From Plasmodiophora brassicae (taxonomy: Eukaryota > Endomyxa: Phytomyxea > Phytomyxea > Plasmodiophorida), in contig CP145417.1 of NCBI GenBank assembly GCA_036867785.1, positions 806,001 to 870,000 of the forward strand: a stretch of 64,000 nt of DNA. Direction: 5' to 3'. The notes beneath the pieces are model-generated. The model saw only the letters and a list, made by a program, of their open reading frames with translations. It was not told the origin of the DNA and ran no database searches. The position numbers and the translations under genes are program-made. Below are positions 1-10,835 of the stretch, one piece after another (position 1 is the stretch's first letter; every line of letters starts with the position of its first letter).

Positions 1-105
1 ATGAATTCATGATGATGATTCACTTCCGCTGTACATCCCAGGAGAGGGTACCCGTGCGCTGCTCATCAACGAATATACATATAGGAAACCGGCGCTGAAA
101 TGGTA

Positions 106-1146
106 TCACGGAAGCCCTGCGTCAGACGTTGGATGATCCAGGGCGTTCGCGAGTATCGCAATTTGTCGGAGAAGCTCGGCTCGTTCGTTAGCGACAGGTT
201 CGGGCTCCTTATCAGCACGTTGCGTTCGCAGTTCCCGTTCACGAAGGGCGGCTAGATGGGTCTCGAGAAACAGGCACGTGTGCGCGTCGGACGCCATTTG
301 GGTCTTGAGGTCCAGTGCGACCTTGCCTTGCGCTTCAAACGCGGAGCGAACTTCTTGCTCGATCAGGGCATTGGCTGCAATCTGAGCCTCGATATCGCTT
401 AACAACTTCTGCTGTCGCTTAGTGTCGGACGCCATCTCTTGTACACAGCCATCCAATGCGATTGCGGTTTGACAAAATGTTAGCGCATCAGCATGTGCAG
501 GCGACGATTCGCGTTCGCACAGGGACAGCGTCAGCCCTTCAGAAACAGACGCCCCCGACCTGCACGACGTGCAATCCCGTCGCTCAACAGCGCAGATATA
601 GGATGATGTATCGAGTGGCGATAAGACAAGTGTGTACCGGTTGTGAGTCAGCGCGCTAGTCGGCGCCTCAACACGAGCAGGCGGGCGCTTCACATATCGA
701 TACGCATGGGATCGAAGCAGTTCGCGGCGCCAGGCTTTGCACACCCGGTGCAGGGCCGCAAGCGTATCCAGCCCAAGAAACGTGCACACTGCGGGCCAGG
801 TAGCAGGTTCCGGCCGACGTCGTTCGTCGGCCTCATGCGAAACAATGCAATTCTGGATATCCAGTTGCGACGCAAGCGTGTCAATGTGGGCGTGCTGCGT
901 TTGCAATGCGGCCCGCGAACGGTCGGCATCATGGCATAGGCGATCCGTGGCTGACGACAGGTCGGCGTCCTCCACACGCCATCGTTCGATCTGGCTCCTG
1001 GCATATTCGAGCGTGGCGACCGCCGCACGACGCTGACCGTCCGCGTGCCGCTCGCGGGCCGCCTCGTTCGCCAGTGCCGCCCGCTCCAGGTCTGCACAGG
1101 CCGCGACCGCCCGCGCTGCCAGCACAGACACGTCGGCATCCGCCAT
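106..1146 (-). CDS. F-box-like protein with flanking coiled coils
   Basis: A single open frame of 346 residues read from an ATG at 1146. Residues 1-105 are Ala/Arg/Glu-rich and helical, consistent with a coiled coil. Around residues 117-142 lies an F-box-like segment: a Trp-Pro start, a Leu-rich stretch, then a Val-Cys-Lys-Ala-Trp-Arg end, the usual spacing of an F-box helix pair. Residues 230-330 form a second predicted coiled coil. If the F-box is genuine, the protein would dock to SKP1 in an SCF ubiquitin ligase, with the coiled coils as dimerisation or substrate modules. I see no WD40 or LRR substrate domain. A Ser/Thr/Cys-rich linker at residues 150-215 could hide an intron, but none is needed to keep the frame open. 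It is divergent from the RAP gene that starts 228 bp away, so the two may share a promoter region. The F-box call is by eye. Confidence 0.6.
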   Translation of the reverse strand: MADADVSVLAARAVAACADLERAALANEAARERHADGQRRAAVATLEYARSQIERWRVEDADLSSATDRLCHDADRSRAALQTQHAHIDTLASQLDIQNCIVSHEADERRRPEPATWPAVCTFLGLDTLAALHRVCKAWRRELLRSHAYRYVKRPPARVEAPTSALTHNRYTLVLSPLDTSSYICAVERRDCTSCRSGASVSEGLTLSLCERESSPAHADALTFCQTAIALDGCVQEMASDTKRQQKLLSDIEAQIAANALIEQEVRSAFEAQGKVALDLKTQMASDAHTCLFLETHLAALRERELRTQRADKEPEPVANERAELLRQIAILANALDHPTSDAGLP

Positions 1147-1374
1147 GGCCCCGTTGCAGTCCCACCTGAAACGCCGCGACTGTGTTCACCGATCCGTTCC
1201 TGCACAACAGAGCTGTAATCGATGGACGCGTTCCTGTTGGTTATTGCTCTGAAGGTCTCGTTCGTAACGCCTCGGTTGCGTTGCGCAGCTACAGCTGCAC
1301 TGTGGGGGGAACCCGAACCCGGCGCCGGTGGCTCCGTCATTTTGAAAAGCAGCTGCTGAGCTGCGGGTCGCAGG

Positions 1375-4145
1375 ATGCGCCGCGTGGCGATTCGGGTCTG
1401 GGGTCGAGCCCGCCTCCCTAGGCGCCCGTGCAGCGGCCATGTCGCAGTGTCGGCGGGCGAGGTCGCGTGTTCGACGGTGCCCAGCGATGCGGTCGACGCT
1501 GCACGGTTGCTGTTGCTGGGCCCGGGGCGGACGCCAGCGGACGTTCCCGATCGACGGACCGGCACCGCATCCGAGCCGGAGCCGCCCTCAGACAACAAGA
1601 TGACGCACATGCTGCACGAGGTATTGAAATCTCGTCCGAACGACCTGGACGCGTTGAACGAAATCGCGATTACGATGCGCAAGCACCGAGGGCGTCTGCG
1701 ACCGAAAGCGCTCGCCAACGCCCTGCATTCGATCTCGAATTGCACGACGTTCCAGCTGACTTCGCCTGTCCTCCAGTTGCGCCAGGCGCTCATCGAACGG
1801 TTCATGACGAGCCTGTGCAGGAGCGACAAGACGACCCCGAACGATATCGCGCAAGCGGTGAACGCGATGAGGAAATTCGCCCCGCAGGCCGTCCATCATG
1901 CGTCGTCCCGCGCTGTCAATCTACTACCTCAGTACGGTTCCAGGGACCTGGCGCTGACGATCAACGCGTTCGCGACGTGCCACCCTGACTCCATCCGTCC
2001 CGCCAAATGGAGGGCGCTGGCCGAACGGGCGTCCCAGCTCTTCGTAACCTGTGATCCTCGAACGCTGGCTCTGCTCATACGTGCGTTCATGGTCTCTGGG
2101 CGACCATTCGATTTCGATGGTGCCATCAGGGCGTGTACTCGCGTGGTCGGCGAGTTCGACTACGTATCGATGGGAATCGTTCTTTCTGTATTGCATGATG
2201 CGAAGATGACGGACAAGATCCCATGGGCTGCGTTCGTTCCACGAATCAGCGAGCTCCTACCCAATGTCAACCCCCGGGCCCTGGTATGTGCCACAGATGA
2301 CATATCCAAGGTTTGATCTGAACGGCGTTTGTGTTCCAGTCGAACATCACACGGGTTGTGTGCAGCGTCGCCCCTGCCAACGCACCGCTGGTCCTGTCAC
2401 TTGCCGCGCGAGCCATGGAGATGGAGGATCAACTTAACGCGGACGACGTGTCGACGCTGCTTCAGGCGTTTCGCCAACCGAGCTTCGAGCTCGTCTGCGT
2501 TCTTGCCCATCGGGCAAATGTCGTCCAGGACAACATGTCAGCGTCATCCGTTGCCAACGTCGTCCGTGTCCTGTCGTACCATCCGGGCATCGAGCGGAAC
2601 GTTATCGTTCAGCTCGCTGGTCGAGCACTGGAAGTCCTTCGGGATGCAACCGCCCACGAAGTCGCTCTGCTGGCGTTCGCGTTCTCCCATCACGGTCTAC
2701 CGCTGGCTCCAGTCTTCGCGAACTTCGCCGATCGTGCACTTCAGTTGCGAGCCGACCTGAACGCCATCGACGTGTCGATGACTCTGCTGGCCTGCGTGAC
2801 GGCAGGGCACAGTGACGAGGAGTTCGTCCGACAGGTACGTCTTCAAATGTCGATCGATAAGCGCGCTCACCTATTGTCCCATTAGCTTCTTAAACGTGCT
2901 GCCGAGGTGAGGGACGACCTGAGCGCGAACCACGTGTCGGCGATCTGTCTAGCGCTGACGCGGTCGGAACTACCGATGGATTCGTTCGATATCGAAGCGA
3001 TACGGCATCGTTATTTGGCTGTCGCCCATTCGATGACACCGACGCAGCACGCCAACTGCCTGCACGCGTTCGTGCTGGATCCCTGGGCGTCCGTCACCTG
3101 CATTGAGACGGCCACGAAGTACCTGAAAGCCATGCCGCCCGGTGACACGGTCAGTGCTCTTCTTGCCGTTGCCGTTACGCCATTGGCAATGCAGTCCATT
3201 GTCGACCCGATTGTCCATCGAGCGGAGCAACTCCTTCCAACCATGGACGCCGACCAGCTCGCCACGACGCTATGGGCGCTTGTCTCTGCGAACAGGAACC
3301 GGCCCGATCTATTCGACAAACTTCTTGGGCGACTGGTCCCAATCGTCACCGACACGAACCACCGGGTTTCCGGGAAGGCCCTGGCGAACATGATGTGGGC
3401 AGGAGCCTATGCGTCCCTTGTCGGGTTCGACGAGGTCGCCAAGGCTTGTGTATCCCGGGCGGTTCACACTGATGGCGTCGAGGCGCAGGCACAGGGCATC
3501 ATTGCATGGTCCATCGCCGCCCTGGACCTTGTCTCCGTTGAGGAAAAGCATTTGAGGGGCCTTTGGTCGCGTATCGTTCAAGAGTTCCACGAGAATGAAG
3601 CCGCGTATCCAGCGTCCACGAAGCGGCTCTGGCTCACGCAGCTGTGGCTTGCCTATTACTGGACCGCCCTTCACTTCCCGAACGTATTCCAGTACGTGAA
3701 CAAGACGTCGTTGTCGGCGCTGACCTCTTTAGGTCACGCGACAATGGTGAGATCGCGACGCGAACCTGAACTTGGGTCATTGCAAGGCGACATCGTTCGA
3801 CTAGTTCGAGACCTCGGCGGGGCCGACAACGTCCAAGAAGAATTCGAATGTCCGACCACTGGGTACCACATCGACCTGGTCTACACCAGCCCGGTATCGG
3901 GTCGTCGGGTCGCCCTCGAGATCGACGGCGGCACGCACCTGTTCGGCGATCGCATCAACGGTGCAACTGTGCTCCAGAGCAACCTGCTTCGGGCGGCAGG
4001 ATGGTCCGTCACCCGGGTCGATGCCGCCACGTGGACGGGCATCGGTTTCGACAAGGTCAAGTTTGTCATCGACTTCCTAATGCGGGCTGACGCTACCGAA
4101 ACGAAGGAGCATCCGACGGAGGCTCCTCCTGATACGACTGTATAA
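1375..4145 (+). CDS. RAP-domain mitochondrial RNA-binding protein (three exons)
   Basis: Exons 1375-2283, 2340-2834 and 2886-4145 join in phase 0 through GT-AG introns of 56 and 51 bp, giving about 887 residues. The first ~50 residues are rich in Arg and almost free of acidic residues, as in a mitochondrial presequence, which is why I chose the ATG at 1375. The body is a run of ~35-residue helical repeats with a recurring Leu/Ala-rich pattern, of the octotricopeptide/heptatricopeptide type. The C-terminal ~60 residues (codons around 3845-4060) are a RAP domain: a hydrophobic strand, ALEIDGGTH, then LRAAGWSVTRVDAATW, ending with a restriction-endonuclease-like fold signature. Family knowledge: RAP proteins act in organellar RNA processing, stability or rRNA maturation in apicomplexans, algae, trypanosomes and animals (FASTK). 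The gene converges on NOP9, with 44 bp between stop codons. Exon joins are inferred from frame and repeat continuity. Confidence 0.85.
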
Positions 4146-4189
4146 CAGCTCGAATACAATTAGTCTGTGTTCAGCATATTCTCAGGACG

Positions 4190-6365
4190 CTAAGCAGCAG
4201 GCACTGCAGCCTGCTTCTTGGCCCTTTTCGTTTCGGGACCGTCGGGCTGAGAACCTTTGGACCTCCTCGCCGACTTCTTGGTCGCCTTAATGGCGGAGAG
4301 GACTTCGTCGAGCCTGGCATCGGTCGCACCCTGTTCCACAGTGGCGGGGGCAGGGCCCGGCATGTCCACCTTGCGTCGCTTCTTCTTCCCGGCCTTCTTC
4401 GTCTTCTTCGACTCGCTCTTCCAGACCTGTTCGATCTCCTGATCGGCAATCTTGCCCACGGCCTCATCACCATCGTGGTCCTGCCCGCCTGGACTGCTTG
4501 CCTCGACGATCCCCAATGTCTTAACGAACTCTGGATCATCTTCAAGAATGTCGGCAAAAGCCGCTTTGGCCCGCGTTCCTCGAGTCTGCGATGCTTCCCA
4601 TTCCCTTTCATCACGCTTGAACTCGGAGATCTTCAGCTTAGCTAGGCGTCGCAGGCGTCAGACCATTGCAGCACAACTGCGACTGAACACAACCCTACCT
4701 AGCACAACGGCGCCATGCTGGGTTCCACTGATCTCCCTGTAGTTATCCCGGAGGTGACCAGCAATGATCTTCTTCCGGGACAGGTCCGTGCCCAGGTACA
4801 ACTTTTCAAGGCAGAAAGATCCATATGGGTTCGACGCGAGACGGACATACTCGCCAGCGAGCTGGTCCACGAGTCGATTCCTGTTACGAGCCTGCAGAAG
4901 CGGCGATGCCAGAAGAGATTCCAGAGCGCGACTGCCAGACTTGCTGCATGCGATGTCGGCGATGCCTTCCGTGTGCAGGAAACTGTCGACGACGGATTGA
5001 CAATCGTCGAGTCGCAGCAGGGCCTGCAGGAGCCGGCTGCCAGCATCGCCAACGTCCCCAGAAAGGAGCTTACTGACAAGCGACTTGTCCTGAGCAGGGT
5101 CGCGGATACCCATGGCTGAGTACACCGCCTTCAGAACGGGTTTCTCCTCGATCTTGAAACGGGAACAAAGGTCAACGAGAGCGACGACCACTCCGACCCG
5201 ATTCCGCTGGACGAGCTCAGGGACCACATCGACTAGTTCGCGAACGCACATCATCGCCTGAGCCGCGTCTTTCATGGACGCCAATACCCGCTGAACGACA
5301 TGGTTCGCAGATGCGCCTAGCGACATGTTGTGTAGATGTCCTTTGAAGGAACGTAAGAACAAATTCTAAACATCCAACAGATTGAGCAACGTAATGGCGG
5401 GGTGTACCCCGAACCAGCCGTACCTGGAACTCAGATTCGGGGAGCGATGACACCAGACACTCAATGAGATGCGACGCACACCGGTCATTGATCAGAATTT
5501 CAAACTGACGCGTGTCGTCGCCGACCACCACACCAGCGATACGCTTTACAGCAGTCTGCATCTTGCGGTCAACAAGGGCTTTGATGAGGCATTGCAGAGT
5601 TGCGCTGCCAGAGGCGGATGCAGCGACTTCCGCAAGCGGCAATGCTGCAATGGCGTTCTCCAGCGAGGAGAGACAGCGACGCATTGATTTATGCTGCGAC
5701 GTTAGCGAGATCAGTTGACGAACGACATGAGACGCCTGAAACGCGTAATCAGATGATGCTGGAATGGGGTGGCGTTTAACGGGTTCACTGACAGGCGTGT
5801 TTTCGAGAAGTGTCTTGAGCTCAGGGACGACAATTTCGACAGAGTCCTCGATGAGCTGGGTCATGGAGGGGACGTTCCGTGAGTCGATCTCACACTCGGA
5901 CGTGTCCTCGTCGGTTCCAACAATATCACCAGCCCGTCGCAGTACAGCCTCGATGACATGGGACGCGCAACGGTCCACACAGAGAGGGAGGAAGACGCTG
6001 TGCAATCGCGAGAGCAGATTCCGGCATAGCGCTGGAGAGCATGTTGCGACCGCCTAAATGACGTTAGTTGCTACAGTTGCGTAATCAGCTGCCCGGACCG
6101 ACCTTCTCTAGCGCAGAACTTCCCAGACGGTTCACACAGAGCCTGTACTCCTTGCTTGTCGTCTCCTGGATAGCTCGATCACAGATAAGCGGCGCTTCAT
6201 CCGGTTCGGCATTCTCAAGCATTTCTGCAAGGCCCCGATAGTACGAGATCGTGTCCTAGACAGGCAGCACATGAGTACTGCTGACAAAGTCACAGAAAGC
6301 GACTAACGAACATGATCAAGACGCGGGCCCTTTTCAGCCTCACTGATCGGGTACAGTTGCTCCAT
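4190..6365 (-). CDS. NOP9: NOP9-like pumilio-repeat nucleolar protein (five exons)
   Basis: Exons 6312-6365, 6103-6255, 5424-6053, 4699-5365 and 4190-4641 join through GT-AG introns of 56, 49, 58 and 57 bp with all phases consistent, giving 651 residues. Human and yeast NOP9 are of similar size. Exon 2 contains the family opening: a Tyr-Tyr-Arg entry, then KEYRLCVNRLGSSALEK, matching the first PUF-like repeat. Further PUF repeats carry the typical D/N-RCASHxIE and SGSxxLxxLL helices. The last 100 residues are Lys/Arg-rich (KKTKKAGKKKRRK), a nucleolar or nuclear localisation tail. Family knowledge: NOP9 binds 35S/20S pre-rRNA and is needed for 40S subunit biogenesis by restraining NOB1 cleavage. 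An in-frame stop upstream of the ATG at 6365 supports that start. Confidence 0.87.
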
Positions 6366-6856
6366 AGCGAATGCTGTCGGCTGACGTCAGTGGCTTTCCG
6401 CAGAACTCCGTGACGGACTCCGTGCGGGCCCTGCTGAACGCCGTGGTACGAGCACACCCAGGGGGGTACGATAACTGGGACAGGACGCAAAGATGCTACG
6501 GTAGTACAGACAACCTACGATACAACTACATCCATGGGCCTGGTATCCTGGCCAACCGTCAACCCTGAGTTGTCGTTAAGCGCCCCTTCCCAGTGGTCGG
6601 TAAATTCTTCGATAGTCAGGGCGAGAGAGCGTTTCGTAACGCCTTCGTTGACGACGTCGAACGGTACGTACTGAACAGTAACGCTCCGAACAAGCATCTC
6701 AACGAATTCGATTTTAAGGTCCAGCCATCCATCGACCGTTACTCGTCACGAACAGATATGAGCTGTGTGCTTTGAGCTCAAGGTCGACCTTAAAGGAAAA
6801 AGGCTGGACCGGAACCGCCCTACTATATTGTAACCACCACGACATTCGGGAAGCAG
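6366..6856. other. Intergenic stretch with one possible coding fragment
   Basis: Between NOP9 and the ATP synthase gene. On the minus strand about 6515-6747 is open and has a protein-like composition (a Val/Thr-rich start, an internal LTIEEFTDHWEGAL segment, stop at 6515). It could be a small gene or an unrecognised upstream exon, but I find no family match and no clear splice partner. The remainder has no ORF I can support. The stretch also holds the promoter region of NOP9. Confidence 0.3.
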
Positions 6857-7369
6857 TTAGGACGCGACAACTCCAAGGGCCAGCGCCATCTTGTTGTTGA
6901 CATCAATAGCGATCTGCGCGACGGCTTTCTCTTTGTCGTCCTTGGCGCCCGCCAGGCTGCCTTCGGCTTCTTTCAGGTTGGCCTTGACCGCTTCTGGATC
7001 CAGCTCATCCAACGGCACGGCCTCGACAGCCGAAATATCCGTCGTCGAATTCCCATGGACGAACGCGAACCCGCCCGACACGAAGTATTTGACCGGATCC
7101 TTGCCGTCGCCGAACTCGATCGTCACGACGCCGGGTTGTAGTTCCGTGACGACGGGAACGTGCCCGGCGAGGACACCGAACTCCCCGTTGGGCGACGGGA
7201 TCGTCACCTGGCGCACCTCCTCGTTCTTCACCAGGATCTGATGCGGGACGACCATGTTCAACCGCAGTTTCGACGGCACGCCGCCCGCCGACCCGGCCTC
7301 ACTCGCCCCGGCACGCAGCACCGCCCCCGCCCGGAACCCACGTGCAGCCACACGGCACGCTCCCAGCAT
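6857..7369 (-). CDS. ATP5D: Mitochondrial F1-ATP synthase delta subunit
   Basis: 170 residues from the ATG at 7369. A longer frame exists upstream, but this Met begins a classic mitochondrial presequence (Arg/Ala/Gly-rich, no acidic residues for ~20 residues). The mature part matches the mitochondrial delta (bacterial epsilon) subunit: residues 45-125 form the beta-sandwich with VTIPSPNGEFGVLAGHVP and a GGFAFVHGN strand, followed by a C-terminal helical hairpin with an Ala/Glu/Lys pattern. Role: central-stalk subunit of F1Fo-ATP synthase, coupling gamma rotation to the c-ring in the inner membrane. Length agrees with the animal and fungal proteins (about 160-170 residues). No intron is needed. 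Confidence 0.93.
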   Translation of the reverse strand: MLGACRVAARGFRAGAVLRAGASEAGSAGGVPSKLRLNMVVPHQILVKNEEVRQVTIPSPNGEFGVLAGHVPVVTELQPGVVTIEFGDGKDPVKYFVSGGFAFVHGNSTTDISAVEAVPLDELDPEAVKANLKEAEGSLAGAKDDKEKAVAQIAIDVNNKMALALGVVAS

Positions 7370-7730
7370 CGTCGTCCTCTGCCCTCCACCCCCGGGCACA
7401 AAACTATTCCAACTGGCACCAACAGTGTGGTCGAAATTTGCCACGGCCGCCCCGCAGCTCTTCTGAGGGCAACCGCGTCGCAACTCGCAACACTCCGTCA
7501 CGTTTTGATTTCCCCATGCGACTCCCTCATTTTTGTCGTCCACAACAAGTGGCTCCACGTTCCGCGACTGCGATGATCCATGATGACCCCGATGTATGCT
7601 GACATATGATTAATCGGGCGCGCTGCTCGAGTTGATGCTTGGCGACCAATTCTATCGGTAGCACAACTTACCATCGTCCGCCGGTCCAAAGGTCACTATT
7701 CAAACTATCTGGACAAACAGAATCGTGCAA

Positions 7731-8186
7731 ATGGTGGTGAAAAAGCTGAGGATCAGCCGCGACAAGGTGCTTAACTGTCCTCATGCACGGGTTCCTGGTA
7801 ACCCAGCCACGATCATCAACGACGTTATCGAAACATTCCTGTGCAGATCGAACGAGAGGCGCTGGCCGTTGTCCCTACGAATCGCGAACGCGTTTGGAGC
7901 GATGGACATTCGCGTGTCGTGGGACGACCTCGTAGCATGCCGCGTGTTTCAAATCTGGACACGAGACGGGTGCATTGTCTGCCAGAGCGAATCGGCAATG
8001 ACAGCGATCGACCTCGTGTTTGAGTTCCTCCCCGATACGGCTTGCTATAACCTGTCCCTGGTGAATCGTGAGCACAATCGCCAGCCACGTGTGCACCTGG
8101 TCAACACTCGCCGCGAGGCATTGCAGAAAGCGGAGCACCTTCTCACGCTCGCCATTGGATCAATTGGAGCTAATACGACTGACTGA
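7731..8186 (+). CDS. Hypothetical protein, ~151 residues
   Basis: An intronless frame. The first in-frame ATG is at 7731. The sequence starts basic (VVKKLRISRDK), has an even mix of polar and hydrophobic residues, three Cys spread along it, and a helical C-terminus (RREALQKAEHLLTLAIG). I do not recognise a domain. A Leu-Pro-Asp-Thr segment followed by a Leu-Val-Asn-Arg motif is faintly F-box-like but not convincing. It lies between two mitochondrial-protein genes and converges on bL9m, with 58 bp between stops. Codon use resembles its neighbours, so I regard it as a likely real gene of unknown function. Confidence 0.45.
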   Translation: MVVKKLRISRDKVLNCPHARVPGNPATIINDVIETFLCRSNERRWPLSLRIANAFGAMDIRVSWDDLVACRVFQIWTRDGCIVCQSESAMTAIDLVFEFLPDTACYNLSLVNREHNRQPRVHLVNTRREALQKAEHLLTLAIGSIGANTTD

Positions 8187-8244
8187 ATAGGGCTGAACTA
8201 AGAGATGCATCGTGAATAAAGAAATCCAAACCCACGTTTGCCAC

Positions 8245-8880
8245 CTAAGCGATCTGGATTTCGCCCTTGCCGTGTCCTTTCACGACCACCTTGACGTATG
8301 CGGGATCGTTGTTCTCCACTCGGATCTCAACGTTGTGGTCTCCTAGCGTGCGAATGATCTCGGTCTTGATATTAGACGTTGGAATGTCAATGTTGTACTT
8401 TGCGAACAGGAGATCCCCAATGTCCTTAGCTAAGGAACACGTCACAAACGTCAGCGATGCCAGCTTCATCGAATGGCCCTGGAGCCATACCTGTCACGGA
8501 TCCATACAATTCAGAATTCTCGTTCGCCCGACGTTTAAACGACAGGACGATCTGGCTCAGTCGGCGACGGGCGGCGTCCCGCTGCCTCTGGACCCGAACG
8601 GACTCAAGCCGAGCGTCATTCGGGTCGATGGCGTGCTTCTGCAGGTTCTCAGGCGTGCCATACATTGCAATACGCTGCGGAACCTGCAACCATGCATGAC
8701 GACGAATGCATGCGACGGGGGCGCTGACGTGGCACCCACCAAGTGGTTCCGCGCGTACCCGGCACGAACCTCCTTGACCTCGCCGGCGTACCCCAACTGC
8801 GGGAAGTCCTTGACCAGGACGACCTTGACCCGAGTTCGGGCACTGAACGCCCGTCGGCCCCACGTGACGCCGGCAAACAT
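8245..8880 (-). CDS. MRPL9: Mitochondrial large-subunit ribosomal protein bL9 (three exons)
   Basis: Exons 8740-8880, 8491-8683 and 8245-8429 join through 56- and 61-bp GT-AG introns with correct phases, giving 172 residues. Exon 1 carries an Arg-rich presequence and then the bL9 N-domain: [20 protein letters not shown] followed by [10 protein letters not shown]. Exon 2 continues with [15 protein letters not shown]. Exons 2-3 make the long connecting helix and the C-domain (LYGSVT then AKDIGDLL, ending in [17 protein letters not shown]). The splice between NHL and VPQ restores the near-invariant bL9 GYARNxLxP motif, which fixes the intron. Role: binds 23S-type rRNA at the base of the L1 stalk of the mitoribosome. 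Confidence 0.92.
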
Positions 8881-9006
8881 CGCCACCGCAGCGATTCAAG
8901 ATCAACAATGTCGGCCACGGACAATGCCCAGGACAGCGTAACAACAACAACCCACTCCGCAGGCAGCTCTGAGCTCTGATTGACGACATAGCGTCCGACT
9001 TGCCGT

Positions 9007-9445
9007 TTATCGGAATGCGTTTCGTACTTTAGAGGCGGTGACTGGCGTGAACAGCGCCACAGGGATCCAGCTGCCAAGGCCGATCGCGACGCCGAGTGAG
9101 AGAAGCGTCAGCGTCCAGATGCGTGGGTTCACGGTTTGGTCGTAGACCTGCAGTGGGGGCATGTTACGACGGGTTCCCGCTGTGGTCTGGGTGACACGTT
9201 TACCGTCGTTGTCGTCGGATTCGCAGGCTGGCGCGGGCATACGACGAAGAACAGGATCGTCAGGAACGACATGAAGAATCCGATCATTGTGAATAGCCTG
9301 TGGTAAACATGAGCCGTATGGACAGTGATGTGGGAGATCTGGCAGACCCCGGCGTTGTCGAGTACGATCCGAGCCACACGATGATGAGGCTTGCCAGCAG
9401 AATGATTGCGATCGCGAAGATGCCGTCCCCGACGCCGGCGATCAT
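9007..9445 (-). CDS. Small three-TM membrane protein (three exons), unknown
   Basis: Exons 9348-9445, 9243-9297 and 9007-9147 join through GT-AG introns of 50 and 95 bp in consistent phase, giving 97 residues. Three hydrophobic segments are visible: residues ~8-27 (IFAIAIILLASLIIVWLGS), ~34-52 (LFTMIGFFMSFLTILFFVV) and ~65-83 (LTLLSLGVAIGLGSWIPVAL). The ends are short and polar. I do not recognise the family. Size and topology resemble small ER or mitochondrial membrane-complex accessory subunits, but that is only a resemblance. It lies between bL9m and LTO1 and is divergent from LTO1. Confidence 0.5.
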
Positions 9446-9630
9446 GGCGCACCGTCACTCGAAACACTGGTCAGTTCCTCCGACGCGGCCCTCTCCTGCG
9501 GCCACGATTTCCGCAAGGTCTGATCAACTCTGAAACGGTACGCTTCGTTCATTATCGGTCCCCAGACGCCAAGCGCCCCAGCGCAGAAACGCAACGGAGC
9601 CGGCCAAAGCGCGCACCGCTGCGGACTGCG

Positions 9631-10156
9631 ATGGATGACCTGGATGCTGCGTTCGACAGCGTTTTGTTTCTCGAACAAGAGTTTGCTGCTGCCGGCAGGA
9701 GCAACGGGTTGGAGGGCATCGCACACTTGACGCAGGAATATCGATTGATGTTTGCCGCAGTATCGAAGCTGGCCGGGCATCAGCGGCGGAGACAGCGTTT
9801 GGCAAAGGCCAGGCGCTCGGGCGCGCACTTGGACGTGAAATTGGATTCTACAGAGGATTTCTCCTTGGACTGGAGACTGGGGCAATATTCGTCGCCGTAC
9901 CTGAAAGGTAATTCGACTGACTACTGCGTACGAAGGTTCTGAACGCGGTTTCAGAGCGCGAAAAAGTATTCCCAAGCTGAAGCATGCGGTGAACCTTGTT
10001 GAACAGTCTGTGCGGTCGTTCGACGCAGACGATTTCTTGCAAGGACGCTTACGGCTTGCACGTGCGAAATTTCGTGCACTTACGAAGGTCCTCGAAATCG
10101 ACAATCGTCTAGAGATCATTGAGCCCAGACAAGGCGCTCCGTGTGGATCGTTCTGA
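9631..10156 (+). CDS. LTO1: LTO1/ORAOV1-like Fe-S targeting adaptor (two exons)
   Basis: Exons 9631-9907 and 9957-10156 join through a 49-bp GT-AG intron in phase 1, giving 158 residues. The N-terminus has the LTO1 hallmark: an acidic MDDLDAAFDSVLFLEQEF helix followed by a run of Gly spaced like the deca-GX3 motif of the Yae1/LTO1 family (degenerate here). The C-terminal third (FLQGRLRLARAKFRALTKVLEID) matches the conserved R-x-K-F-x-x-L helix, and the protein ends in a Gly-Ser-Phe tripeptide close to the family's C-terminal L-x-F-type tail. Family knowledge: with YAE1, LTO1 recruits the ABC protein RLI1/ABCE1 to the cytosolic iron-sulfur targeting complex, and the C-terminal Trp/Phe-type tail is the targeting signal. 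The GX3 repeat is weaker than in human LTO1. Confidence 0.75.
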
Positions 10157-10649
10157 ACGTCATTGTGGTACGGCTAATGCGAGACGCGATGGGCATATGA
10201 AATTACCCATTCTGCTGATGTACCGTTAACACGCCGCCCCACTGGGAACGATTGGTTACCTGCCTAGCCTCACGGGACCATCGTCATTGGTATCCAAATA
10301 TTCGTACACGAAATATGACGTTTCCGTCGCATAAGGTTTTCGCCGCATCATCACTCGTGGCCCGTTCGTCACGAAGGTCGACTTGGAACAAAGGTTCCGG
10401 CTGGACGAAGATGGCACTGTCTCCTGGCTATCTTCGTACTGTGTTCGCCTTCCCGTTTGTCGAGATGATCGACACGTCGCTGTGGACGGCGCAATTGTTC
10501 ACGACGTCGTCAAGCCCGCTAACCGTTGCTCTTTGGCGTGTGTCGCTGTCCACCTGCATGCTTGCTAACAGACGCTATCACGCACGCTGATGTTGCACGT
10601 CGCGTACACAGTGACAATTTGTGACTGATGATGTGGTCCCTGCAAATCA
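10157..10649 (+). other. Intergenic, no supported gene
   Basis: From the LTO1 stop to the tRNA. Short open frames exist (for example 10252-10590 on plus) but have no recognisable domain, no splice partner and irregular composition. I see nothing else here. Confidence 0.5.
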
Positions 10650-10721
10650 GCCCGAGTAGCGAAGTGGTAACGCGTATCCCTCCTAAGGATAAGATCGCCG
10701 GTTCAAGCCCGGCCTCGGGTG
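10650..10721 (+). tRNA. tRNA-Arg (anticodon CCU)
   Basis: A complete cloverleaf can be drawn. The acceptor arm GCCCGAG (10650-10656) pairs with CTCGGGT (10714-10720, one G-U), with discriminator G at 10721. There is a short D arm with GGT. The anticodon stem TATCC/GGATA encloses the loop CTCCTAA, whose middle triplet is CCT (Arg). The T arm is GCCGG-TTCAAGC-CCGGC. Intron-less, with internal A- and B-box sequences as expected for RNA polymerase III. It sits just upstream of the duplicated ankyrin segment. Confidence 0.95.
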
Positions 10722-10727
10722 CGACTC

Positions 10728-10732
10728 TTTTT
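10728..10732 (+). terminator. RNA polymerase III T-run terminator
   Basis: Five T residues lie seven bases after the tRNA-Arg 3' end, the normal Pol III termination signal. Confidence 0.75.
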
Positions 10733-10835
10733 GGCTCCGCTGTCGTACTGCAGAAGCAGAGGCGGCGACCATGCGACGAATGTACGTAACACACAGCTAT
10801 TGTACTTACCGTCATACAAGACCCCTTAATCACCA

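Noticed and set aside
690-1829. A 379-codon minus-strand frame across the F-box gene and the RAP gene start.
   Set aside because: It is the out-of-frame shadow of the F-box gene continued through the RAP promoter; Arg/Thr-rich with no domain.
9406-9630. A longer N-terminus for LTO1.
   Set aside because: The upstream part is Arg-rich, overlaps the antisense membrane-protein exon and lacks similarity to the family; the Met at 9631 begins the conserved acidic helix.
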